A stretch of 48,732 nt of DNA from Bradyrhizobium sp. (GTDB lineage Bacteria > Pseudomonadota > Alphaproteobacteria > Rhizobiales > Xanthobacteraceae). Below the pieces are notes generated by a model. The model ran no database searches. It had not been told where the DNA came from and was given only the letters and a program-made list of their open reading frames with translations. Of the stretch, positions 27,015-34,054 are shown piece after piece. The DNA is taken from assembly GCF_017881085.1 (NCBI RefSeq), contig NZ_JADGRI010000004.1, positions 1 through 48,732 of the forward strand, in the 5' to 3' direction. Position 1 is the first letter of the stretch; the number at the start of each line of letters is the position of its first letter. The translations under genes and the position numbers were made by a program.

Positions 27015-27032
27015 TATATGGAGTATATGGAG
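27015..27032. repeat. Tandem 9-mer in the folE/nifU-like promoter region
   Basis: TATATGGAG occurs twice head to tail, in a short AT-rich patch 124 bp before the folE start. It could be part of a promoter or operator, but is not further interpretable. Confidence 0.3.
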
Positions 27033-27155
27033 GCCGATGGCGGAAATACAGTCCGGCCGTTGGTGTTAAGATAGTAGGCTCAGGCGTCCGGCGGCAAACC
27101 GCCCCGTCTGCCGGTGACACTCCGGTCCATTTCGGATCGGTCGAACGGAGTTGAC

Positions 27156-27866
27156 ATGGACGCATTGATCAAATCCCTCCGCCCAGGCAAATCATCCGAA
27201 GTAATGCCTTCTGACGCCAAGATCCCGGAGACACGCCCGGCCGAACTCGATCCTTCCGAATTTCTCGCGGCCGCCGTTCGCGCGGACCAGCCACGCCCGT
27301 CGCGCGCCGAAGCGGAAGCGGCGGTGGAGACGATCCTCAGCTACATCGGCGAGAACCCCCAGCGCGAGGGTCTCCTGGATACGCCGCGCCGCGTGGTGGA
27401 AGCCTTCGACGAACTCTATCAGGGCTATCATCAGTGCCCGGCGGAAGTGCTCAACCGCACCTTCGGGGAAACCGCCGGCTATGACGATTTCGTTCTGATC
27501 CGCGACATCGAGTTCACCTCGCAATGCGAGCATCACATGATGCCGTTCTACGGCAAGGCGCATATCGCCTACACGCCGGTGGAGCGGGTGGTGGGATTGT
27601 CGAAGCTGGCGCGGCTGACCGACATCTTCGCGCGCCGCCTGCAGACCCAGGAGCACCTGACCGCCCAGATCGCGGCCGCGATCGACGAGGTGCTGAAACC
27701 CCGCGGCGTTGCCGTGATGATCGAAGCGGAGCATACCTGCATGTCGGTGCGCGGCGTCGCCAAGCACGGCGCGACGACGTTCACCAGCCGCTTCACCGGC
27801 ATGTTCCGCGACAATCCGGCGGAGCAGGCGCGTTTCTTGTCCATGGTGCGAGGATCGCAGCGGTAA
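27156..27866 (+). CDS. folE: GTP cyclohydrolase I
   Basis: A 236-residue type I enzyme that turns GTP into dihydroneopterin triphosphate, the first step of folate and pterin synthesis. Zinc ligands are visible at C124, H127 ([10 protein letters not shown]) and C195 (HTCMSVRG). The substrate loop [21 protein letters not shown] is at 71-91. The start is the ATG at 27156, with ACGGAG in front, not the one 42 bp earlier. The first 45 residues are a variable extension. It is followed 69 bp later by hisI, in the same direction. Confidence 0.97.
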   Translation: MDALIKSLRPGKSSEVMPSDAKIPETRPAELDPSEFLAAAVRADQPRPSRAEAEAAVETILSYIGENPQREGLLDTPRRVVEAFDELYQGYHQCPAEVLNRTFGETAGYDDFVLIRDIEFTSQCEHHMMPFYGKAHIAYTPVERVVGLSKLARLTDIFARRLQTQEHLTAQIAAAIDEVLKPRGVAVMIEAEHTCMSVRGVAKHGATTFTSRFTGMFRDNPAEQARFLSMVRGSQR

Positions 27867-27886
27867 CCGCGCGTAATATTTTGTTT

Positions 27887-27935
27887 TGACGCGTTTTCTT
27901 CACGCGAACCGGCGTCCACTTCGCTCGAAAACGCT
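27887..27935. repeat. Intergenic palindromic repeat, copy B
   Basis: About 49 bp with outer arms gcgttttc and gaaaacgc and core cttcacgcgaaccggcgtcc. It differs from copy A (8194-8242) at only a few positions. Its last base is immediately followed by the hisI ATG, so the repeat supplies that gene's whole near-start leader. Confidence 0.75.
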
Positions 27936-28385
27936 ATGGAATTCGCGAGAACCGACTTGTCGACATCAGCAGACATCAACGACATCGAGGAAGGGCTCAC
28001 CTTCCAGCCTAAATTCGACGCGTCCGGTCTCGTCACCTGCGTGGCCACCGACGCTTCGACCGGCGACGTATTGATGGTCGCCCACATGAACGAGGAAGCC
28101 CTTCGCAGGACCATCGCAAGCGGGGAGGCCTGGTACTTCAGCCGCTCCCGCAACGCGTTATGGCGGAAAGGTGAGACTTCGGGTCAGACGCAGCGTGTGG
28201 TCGAGATGCGGCTCGATTGCGATCAGGATGCGGTCTGGATCCGGGTTCAGCAGACGGGCGCCGCCTGCCACACCGGCCGGCGCTCGTGCTTCTACCGCAA
28301 GGTCGAGGCGGGCGAAGGCGGCGCGCGATTGTCGTTCGTGGATGCGGACAGGCTGTTCGACCCGAAGGTGGTCTATCGAAAGTGA
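27936..28385 (+). CDS. hisI: Phosphoribosyl-AMP cyclohydrolase
   Basis: A 149-residue HisI, third-step enzyme of histidine biosynthesis, acting alone without a fused HisE domain. Motifs are MVAHMNEEALRRT (47-59), WYFSRSRNALWRKGETSGQ (67-85), metal-binding DCDQD (94-98, C95), and zinc cysteines C111 (ACHTG) and C118 (SCFYR). The ATG at 27936 directly abuts a palindromic repeat and has no Shine-Dalgarno, so translation may be leaderless, or begin within the variable first 20 residues. It lies 69 bp downstream of folE. Confidence 0.96.
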   Translation: MEFARTDLSTSADINDIEEGLTFQPKFDASGLVTCVATDASTGDVLMVAHMNEEALRRTIASGEAWYFSRSRNALWRKGETSGQTQRVVEMRLDCDQDAVWIRVQQTGAACHTGRRSCFYRKVEAGEGGARLSFVDADRLFDPKVVYRK

Positions 28386-28454
28386 TCTTGTAATTTCGAA
28401 CGCAAGCCCGCCGCGGGACGCACGCAGCGCGATCGGTTGCCCCGCCGGAAATCA

Positions 28455-28469
28455 TTAACCCGACATTAA
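28455..28469 (+). promoter_or_regulatory. CtrA box TTAA-N7-TTAA
   Basis: ttaacccgacattaa is an exact match to the CtrA consensus, with a further CC after the second half as in strong sites. It lies 93 bp before the lytic transglycosylase start, making it a likely activation or repression site for that gene. Confidence 0.6.
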
Positions 28470-28561
28470 CCACAATCGCCGCAGTGTGATGCCGGCTTGG
28501 GCGTCAGTGGGAGCTCTCGAACAGGCCGGAGGGGTCGTTTCGCGGGGAGCGAGGACCAGAC

Positions 28562-29614
28562 ATGTCGGTTGACACTTCAAACGCCACGGCAACGGCAGGT
28601 GTCAACCCGTCGCGCGTGCGGATCGCCGGCGCGATCAAGCAGGCTGCCGGCACCACGGGCACCAGTTTCGAATATCTGCTCGCCACAGCCAAGATGGAAT
28701 CCAATTTCAATCCGACCGCGAGCGCTTCGACCTCGTCGGCGCGCGGGCTCTACCAGTTCATCGACCAGACCTGGCTTGGCACGGTGAAGGAAGCCGGAGC
28801 CCAGCTCGGCTACGGCCAATACGCCGACGCCATCACCAAATCTTCCTCCGGTGGTTACTCGGTCAGCGATCCCGCCGCGCGAAATTCGATCATGAAGCTG
28901 CGCGACGATCCCGCCGCGGCCTCCTCGATGGCGGCCGTGTTGACCCAGTCCAACAGTTTCAAGCTCACCGGCAAGATCGGCCGCCGTCCGACCGACGGCG
29001 AACTCTATATGGCCCATTTCATGGGGGTCGGCGGCGCGGCCAAGCTGATCAACAACGCCCAGGACAATCCGCAGACGTTGGCGGCGGGACTGTTTCCCAA
29101 CGCCGCCGCGGCCAACCGTTCGATCTTCTTCGATCGTTCCGGGCAGGCGCGCACCGTGTCCGAAGTCTATTCGGTGTTGACCGCGCGGTACGCCGGCGCC
29201 GCCAGCTCTCAGGCTACCCGCACCGCGATGGCGTCGGTCGGCGGCGACATCCAGCCCAACGTAGCGCTCGCAAGCGCCACGCCGGCCGCGCCCGCGGTCG
29301 ACAATGCCGCCTATCTGTCGACGTTTCCGGATGTTCGCGCGGTGACACCGGTCACGATGGCTTCCGCATCGACAGCGAGCAGCACCGCGCCGTCGACCGA
29401 TCCGATCTTCCGCTCGCTGTTTCAGGCCCCCGGCGAACGCGCGCAGCCGATCTCGCCGACGGTTCGCGAATTGTGGGGCAACTCGTCGTCGCTGACGTCG
29501 GTTGCGAATGCGGCGCCGGCTCATGCTGCGAGCCCGGCATCGGCGCAAACGCCCGACGTCCGCGCGCCGCAACCGCTCGATCTCTTCAGCGACCGCAACG
29601 GCACGTTCAGCTAG
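28562..29614 (+). CDS. Lytic transglycosylase domain protein without signal peptide
   Basis: A 350-residue protein. The soluble lytic transglycosylase core is at the N-terminus: catalytic E46 in ATAKMESNFNP, then SSARGLYQFIDQTW and later AHFMGVGGAAKLI. It cleaves peptidoglycan with formation of anhydromuramic ends. There is no N-terminal signal peptide. The C-terminal half (from about 205) is Ala/Ser/Pro-rich and disordered, which would fit export by a flagellar or other secretion machine, but this is inferred. A perfect CtrA box upstream points to cell-cycle or flagellar timing. The DUF2336 gene follows 157 bp later. Confidence 0.85.
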   Translation: MSVDTSNATATAGVNPSRVRIAGAIKQAAGTTGTSFEYLLATAKMESNFNPTASASTSSARGLYQFIDQTWLGTVKEAGAQLGYGQYADAITKSSSGGYSVSDPAARNSIMKLRDDPAAASSMAAVLTQSNSFKLTGKIGRRPTDGELYMAHFMGVGGAAKLINNAQDNPQTLAAGLFPNAAAANRSIFFDRSGQARTVSEVYSVLTARYAGAASSQATRTAMASVGGDIQPNVALASATPAAPAVDNAAYLSTFPDVRAVTPVTMASASTASSTAPSTDPIFRSLFQAPGERAQPISPTVRELWGNSSSLTSVANAAPAHAASPASAQTPDVRAPQPLDLFSDRNGTFS

Positions 29615-29649
29615 GCACGCTCGCGGCAGCTTTGCCCGACCTCACACCC

Positions 29650-29664
29650 TTAACAAAACGTCAA
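29650..29664 (+). promoter_or_regulatory. Near-CtrA box upstream of the DUF2336 gene
   Basis: ttaacaaaacgtcaa fits TTAA-N7-TTAA with one mismatch (TCAA). It lies 108 bp before the DUF2336 start. Weaker than the site at 28455. Confidence 0.3.
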
Positions 29665-29771
29665 TAGAACCAGCCGTTTATGGTGAACGCTTTGTTAAGC
29701 GTCGTGGTTTATTTTGTGTGTAGTGGCACCGGGTCACGGTGTCGTTTCAGGTTGCGTAAGCCGGCAGGACC

Positions 29772-30947
29772 ATGATCGTTCGGCAGTTCATCAGTTGGAT
29801 ACGAACCGCTCCGGCAGGCGAGCGGGCAGAGGCAACGCGGTCGCTGGCGCGGGCCTGGCTGATCTCCGATCTCACCGACGAGGACCGCGCTGCCGCCGAG
29901 GGCGCGCTGCTGATGCAGCTCGACGACGCATCGCCGCTGGTGCGCCAGGCCATGGCCGAAGTGTTTGCCCGCAGCACGGAAGCCCCCGCGGCCATCGTGC
30001 AGGCGTTGTCGCTCGACCAGCCGTCGGTGGCGCTGCCGGTGCTCGAACATTCCCCGCTGCTGATCGACGCCGATCTCGTCGACATCGTCGCAACCGGCAG
30101 TGACGAGATACAATGCGCCATCGCCCGCCGCATCAATCTGCCGGCCTCGGTCTGTGCCGCGATCGCCGAAGTCGGCACCGCGGCGGCGGCGCTCGAGCTG
30201 ATCGAAAATGCCTATGCCGAACTCGCGCCGTTTTCATGGGATCGCATCGTCGAGCGGCACGGCCATCTCGCCGCGATCCGGGAATCGATGCTGGTGCTGG
30301 AGGATCTTCCCGCGGCCACGCGGCTCGCGCTGGTTGCGAAACTCTCGGACACGCTGGCCCAATTCGTGGTCGCCCGCAACTGGCTGAGCGAAGATCGCGC
30401 AGGTCGCATCGCGAGCGAGGCGCGCGAGCGCTCGACCGTCAATATCGCCGCGCGTTCGCGCGGCGACGACATGCGCGGGCTGGTGCTGCATCTGCGCGCC
30501 ACCGGCCAGTTGACCGCCGGTTTGATCCTGCGCGCCTTATTGTCGGGCAATCTCGAACTGTTCGACCACGCGCTGTCGGAATTGTCCGGCCTGCCGCTGG
30601 CCCGCGTCTCCGCGCTGCTGCACGACCGCGGCCGCGCCAGCCTGGAGGCGCTGCTCAGGCGCGCCGGACTGCCTGAATCGACCTTCGCCGCATTCCGCGT
30701 GGCGCTCGAAGTCTGCCATGAGACCGGATTTGTCGACACGCTTGGCGGGGCTGCGAGATTGCGGCGCCGCATGGTCGAACGCGTGCTGACGCATTGCGAG
30801 ACCGATCCATTGGCCGCCGAGCCGCTCCTGATCCTGTTGCGGCGCTTTGCGACCGAATCGGCGCGGGAAGAGGCCCGCCTGTTTTGCGATGGGCTGTTGG
30901 CCGAGGACGAAATCGCGCCGATGCCGGACGAGCTGATCGCGGCTTAG
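29772..30947 (+). CDS. DUF2336 domain protein
   Basis: A 391-residue all-helical, HEAT-like protein of the DUF2336 family. The N-terminal half is built of repeating helices (LVRQAMAEVFARSTEAPAAIVQAL; VDIVATGSDEIQCAIARRINLPASV), and the family is abundant in rhizobia and Caulobacter relatives. The biochemical function is unknown; a role as scaffold or regulator is guessed from the fold. An AGGA site precedes the ATG at 29772. The neighbouring CtrA-type sites and lytic transglycosylase suggest cell-cycle or motility control. Confidence 0.85.
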   Translation: MIVRQFISWIRTAPAGERAEATRSLARAWLISDLTDEDRAAAEGALLMQLDDASPLVRQAMAEVFARSTEAPAAIVQALSLDQPSVALPVLEHSPLLIDADLVDIVATGSDEIQCAIARRINLPASVCAAIAEVGTAAAALELIENAYAELAPFSWDRIVERHGHLAAIRESMLVLEDLPAATRLALVAKLSDTLAQFVVARNWLSEDRAGRIASEARERSTVNIAARSRGDDMRGLVLHLRATGQLTAGLILRALLSGNLELFDHALSELSGLPLARVSALLHDRGRASLEALLRRAGLPESTFAAFRVALEVCHETGFVDTLGGAARLRRRMVERVLTHCETDPLAAEPLLILLRRFATESAREEARLFCDGLLAEDEIAPMPDELIAA

Positions 30948-30960
30948 CATCACCTTCGCT

Positions 30961-31070
30961 GTCCCTGCGAAAGCAAGGACCCGTTAACACGGGCCTCGAT
31001 GTTTCAGCAGGCAACTTCCGCATCGCCCGACTGATAAGCCGCGGCGTATGGGTCCCTGCTTTCGCAGGAC
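30961..31070. repeat. Long-arm inverted repeat between convergent genes
   Basis: gtccctgcgaaagcaaggac (30961-30980) and gtccctgctttcgcaggac (31052-31070) are near-perfect reverse complements about 70 bp apart. The GCGAAAGCAGGGAC type is a known abundant Bradyrhizobium intergenic palindrome. It lies between the stops of the DUF2336 and HPt genes. Confidence 0.65.
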
Positions 31071-31089
31071 GACTAAGAATGTGGCGGGT

Positions 31090-31665
31090 TCAGTCCCCCG
31101 GCACGAGGCTCGGCGCAAGGATCGCTTCGAGATGCTCGGGGCGGTCGCGATTGGCCTTCATGAGAAATTCGTCGGCGACGCCGCGTAGTTGCCGGCTCAA
31201 CTCGCTGGCCATGCTGACGGTGTCGAGCTTGGTGCGCTCCCGCACGATCGCCTGGATGGCGTTGATATGGTGGGCGATGAGGTCGGACGGCACCTCGGCG
31301 AGTTCAGGCGCGTGCTCGATGATCCTGCAGAGGCTGTTGGCGGCGGCGCCGGCGGAAGGGTATCCGAACGTGGCGGCGTCGCCCTTGATGTCGTGGGCGG
31401 CGCGAAACAGCTCTTCGCAATTCTCGTGCGTAAACCCGTTCTGGAGAATGGTGGCATGCGCGGCCGAGAGTCGATCGGCCTCGACTGTCATCCAGTTCTT
31501 GAACTCGCCCGACAGGCCGGCAAGCGCCTTTTCCGCGCGGGCAATGGGATCGTCGAGATCCTTCTCCTTGAGACGCCGCAACACCTTGCGCAGCGGATTT
31601 GGCTGCGTGATCACCTGGTGGTCGGCGAAGGCCTTGATCTCAATGTCGCGCTTGTGGTTCGCCAT
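31090..31665 (-). CDS. HPt domain protein
   Basis: A 191-residue cytoplasmic helical protein with a histidine phosphotransfer domain. The site is H91 in FRAAHDIKGDAATFGY, inside a four-helix bundle from about 50 to 150, with the usual Lys-Gly after the histidine. It probably passes a phosphate to or from the response regulator encoded 26 bp upstream. AAGGAAAC precedes the ATG at 31665. No histidine kinase lies next to it, so it must work with a kinase encoded elsewhere. Confidence 0.85.
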   Translation of the reverse strand: MANHKRDIEIKAFADHQVITQPNPLRKVLRRLKEKDLDDPIARAEKALAGLSGEFKNWMTVEADRLSAAHATILQNGFTHENCEELFRAAHDIKGDAATFGYPSAGAAANSLCRIIEHAPELAEVPSDLIAHHINAIQAIVRERTKLDTVSMASELSRQLRGVADEFLMKANRDRPEHLEAILAPSLVPGD

Positions 31666-31691
31666 GATGGTTTCCTTGGAACTCGCCGGCG

Positions 31692-32237
31692 CTAGACGGT
31701 CGAGCGGGCCTTGTCGAGCAGCGACGGCTGCTGCAGCACTTCCGCCTCGCCGCCGACGCGCCGCTCGGGGCCGATATAGGCATTGCTGGTATTGCGCCGG
31801 CGGTCAGGGCCGAAATAGGTCTTGGTCTTGATGAAGGGTCGCGGATTGGCGACGACGTTCAGGATGCGCTGATAAAGCCCCTTGGCGGAGATCGGCTTGG
31901 CGAGGAATTCGGTCACGCCGGCATCGCGCGCCACCGTGACGCGCCGCTTCTCGGAATGGCCGGTCAGCATGATGATGGGGGCGAACGGATTGCCCTTCGA
32001 TTCCGGCTGCCGGATCATCTGCGCGAGCTCGAGGCCGTCGAAAATCGGCATCGACCAGTCGGTGATGACGATATCCGGGACGTAATGGCTGTACATTTCC
32101 AGCGCGGTCGCGCCGTCTTCGGCTTCATAGACCTCGCGTGCGCCGAACGAATGCAAGAGCGTCCGCAGAATGCGGCGCATATGCGGATTGTCGTCGCACA
32201 CTAGAAATCGCAGTTTGTTGAAATCGATGCGAAACAT
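31692..32237 (-). CDS. Single-domain response regulator
   Basis: A 181-residue CheY-like receiver. Acidic pocket D15-D16 (LVCDDNPH), phospho-acceptor D60 (IVITDWSMP), the LTGH switch residue region and the late K of LAKPIS are all present. A C-terminal extension carries two copies of a GP(D/E)RR motif, frequent in alphaproteobacterial receivers of unknown role. The start is the ATG at 32237 (MFRIDF), as the longer frame to 32267 adds a non-homologous tail. It forms an operon with the HPt gene downstream. It may act by protein contact, as it has no output domain. Confidence 0.88.
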   Translation of the reverse strand: MFRIDFNKLRFLVCDDNPHMRRILRTLLHSFGAREVYEAEDGATALEMYSHYVPDIVITDWSMPIFDGLELAQMIRQPESKGNPFAPIIMLTGHSEKRRVTVARDAGVTEFLAKPISAKGLYQRILNVVANPRPFIKTKTYFGPDRRRNTSNAYIGPERRVGGEAEVLQQPSLLDKARSTV

Positions 32238-32348
32238 GACCGGGCCCTGGAGGCATACCGGTGACAACGGTATACCCGGCGTTAACCATATCGCGGCGCC
32301 GGTTAAGGAATGGTTGCGGCGGGCGCCAGGGCAGGGCGGAAATCGAGG

Positions 32349-33128
32349 CTAGTACCCGAATTGTTCGCTCAGGATGCGCTCTTCCAGACTGTGGCCGGGG
32401 TCGAACAGCATCCGCATCGCAATGGTCTTGTCGGACAGCACCTCGACTCGGCGGACATCGCGCGCCTCGTCGTGGTCGGCCACCGCCGCCACCGGGCGCT
32501 TGTCGCTCTCGAGCACCTCGATGACCACATAGGCGGTGTTGGGGAGCAGGGCGCCGCGCCAGCGGCGCGGGCGGAACGGGCTGATCGGCGTCAGCGCCAG
32601 CAGCGGCGCATTGATCGGGATGATCGGTCCCTGCACCGAAAGATTGTAGGCGGTCGACCCTGCGGGCGTCGCCACCAGGACGCCGTCGGCGGCCAGTTCG
32701 GCCATGCGTTCGCGCTCGTCGATCAGGATACGCAAGCGCGCCGCCTGATGGGTCTGGCGAAACAGCGCGACTTCGTTGATGGCGTGATAAATATGAATCA
32801 CGCCGTGCACGTCGGTGGCGCGCATCAGGAGCGGATGGATCACCGATTCTTTCGCGGCCGCGAGCCGGGCGTGCAGGTCGTGGGTCGAGAATTCGTTCAT
32901 CAGAAAGCCGACGGTGCCGCGATGCATGCCGTAGATCGGTTTGCCCGTGCGCATCTGCTCATGCAGCGTCTGCAGCATCAGGCCGTCGCCGCCAAGCGCC
33001 ACCACGACGTCGGCATCGGCGGGATCGTGATTGCCGTAGAGTTCGACCAGCTGCTGAAGCGCCAGCTGGGCTTCCGCGCCGGCGCTCGCGACGAAGGCGA
33101 TCCGGTCATATCGCTTGGGGCTGTTCAT
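32349..33128 (-). CDS. nadK: NAD kinase
   Basis: A 259-residue ATP-NAD kinase that phosphorylates NAD to NADP in the cytoplasm. The ATP/NAD loop is [12 protein letters not shown] (G46-G47-D48-G49), and the second signature is [15 protein letters not shown] (near 150). The acidic C-terminus agrees with the family. The start is the ATG at 33128 with only a weak ribosome site. It is 111 bp upstream of the response-regulator gene on the same strand, so read-through is possible but not obvious. Confidence 0.96.
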   Translation of the reverse strand: MNSPKRYDRIAFVASAGAEAQLALQQLVELYGNHDPADADVVVALGGDGLMLQTLHEQMRTGKPIYGMHRGTVGFLMNEFSTHDLHARLAAAKESVIHPLLMRATDVHGVIHIYHAINEVALFRQTHQAARLRILIDERERMAELAADGVLVATPAGSTAYNLSVQGPIIPINAPLLALTPISPFRPRRWRGALLPNTAYVVIEVLESDKRPVAAVADHDEARDVRRVEVLSDKTIAMRMLFDPGHSLEERILSEQFGY

Positions 33129-33360
33129 GGGGACGCGGGCTCATATTGGCGCGAGAGGGAGCGGGGTTGTGCGGAAGGTCGTCTATAGACCTTGGCTGTC
33201 CTTGTCGAGATGATAGAACCTTACTTTCAGGCGGCCCGACACGCCGTTCGGACAGACGTTAGATCTTGTTCGCCTCGGTGGCGATCATATTTGGCGACAA
33301 ACGACACGTGTTATAGCAGTCTTGCTTAATCGCCACTTTCGGTACTGCGAGGTTTCCAGA

Positions 33361-34026
33361 ATGAAGACCATACTTGCCGCGGTTGTGGCGTTCGTCGGTT
33401 TTACAGGACTGGCCGCAGCACAGGCCCCGGTCGCCGTCGTCGAGGACGTACAAGGAAAAGTCACTGGCGCCGAGTTTATGGACTACGTCGCTCCCGGAAA
33501 AGTCATAAAGCTCGGGCAGGCCGGCTCGATCGTGCTCAGTTACATGAAATCCTGCTGGCGCGAGGTGATTACCGGAGTGGGCACGGTGATCGTGGGCGCA
33601 GAGGAAAGCATGGTCCATCTGAGCGAGGTCAAGGCCGGCAAGGTAAAGTGCGACTCCGGCCATTCGCAACTGATCGATCGGGAAGTCGGCGAAAGTGCCG
33701 CGAGCGTGGTTCGGGGCCTGACCGGAAAGGGGGCGACGTCGCCGCAGTTCACGTTGTACGGCCTTTCGCCAATTGTCGAGACCACGGTCCACGGCAAGCT
33801 GGTCCTTGAAAGGCTCGACCTGAAGGGCGAGCGGTACGATGTGGACCTCGGCACCGCTTCTCTTGTGCGGGATAAGTTCTACGACTTTGCCAAGACCGGC
33901 ACGACGCTGAAACCGGGTGGGATTTATGCGGCAAGTCTCGGCCCGCGAAGGATCGTTTTCGCGGTCGATCAAAAGGCCGAACCGGGCCTGACCCCGATCA
34001 TCGGGCGGCTGGTGCGGATGGAATAG
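33361..34026 (+). CDS. Secreted FecR-like protein next to a CHASE2 cyclase
   Basis: A 221-residue periplasmic protein with a signal peptide (ILAAVVAFVGFTGLAAAQAP). The start VVEDVQGKVTGAEF and the later LGQAGSIVLSYMKSCWREVITGVGTVIVGAEES resemble the FecR domain arrangement (a jelly-roll-like secreted sensor), with weak support. The start is the ATG at 33361, after a GAGG site. It ends 28 bp before a CHASE2 adenylate cyclase, an arrangement known for FecR-CHASE2 signalling pairs. It probably provides the extracytoplasmic part of the sensory unit. Two cysteines (in KSCWRE and KVKCDS) could form a disulphide. Confidence 0.65.
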   Translation: MKTILAAVVAFVGFTGLAAAQAPVAVVEDVQGKVTGAEFMDYVAPGKVIKLGQAGSIVLSYMKSCWREVITGVGTVIVGAEESMVHLSEVKAGKVKCDSGHSQLIDREVGESAASVVRGLTGKGATSPQFTLYGLSPIVETTVHGKLVLERLDLKGERYDVDLGTASLVRDKFYDFAKTGTTLKPGGIYAASLGPRRIVFAVDQKAEPGLTPIIGRLVRME

Positions 34027-34054
34027 CCGGGCGAGTTCGAGTCCGGACAGCGCC

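Noticed and set aside
14701..31070. Repeats at 14701, 26454 and 30961 considered as a CRISPR array
   Set aside because: They are isolated palindromes of different types at distant sites, without regular spacers.
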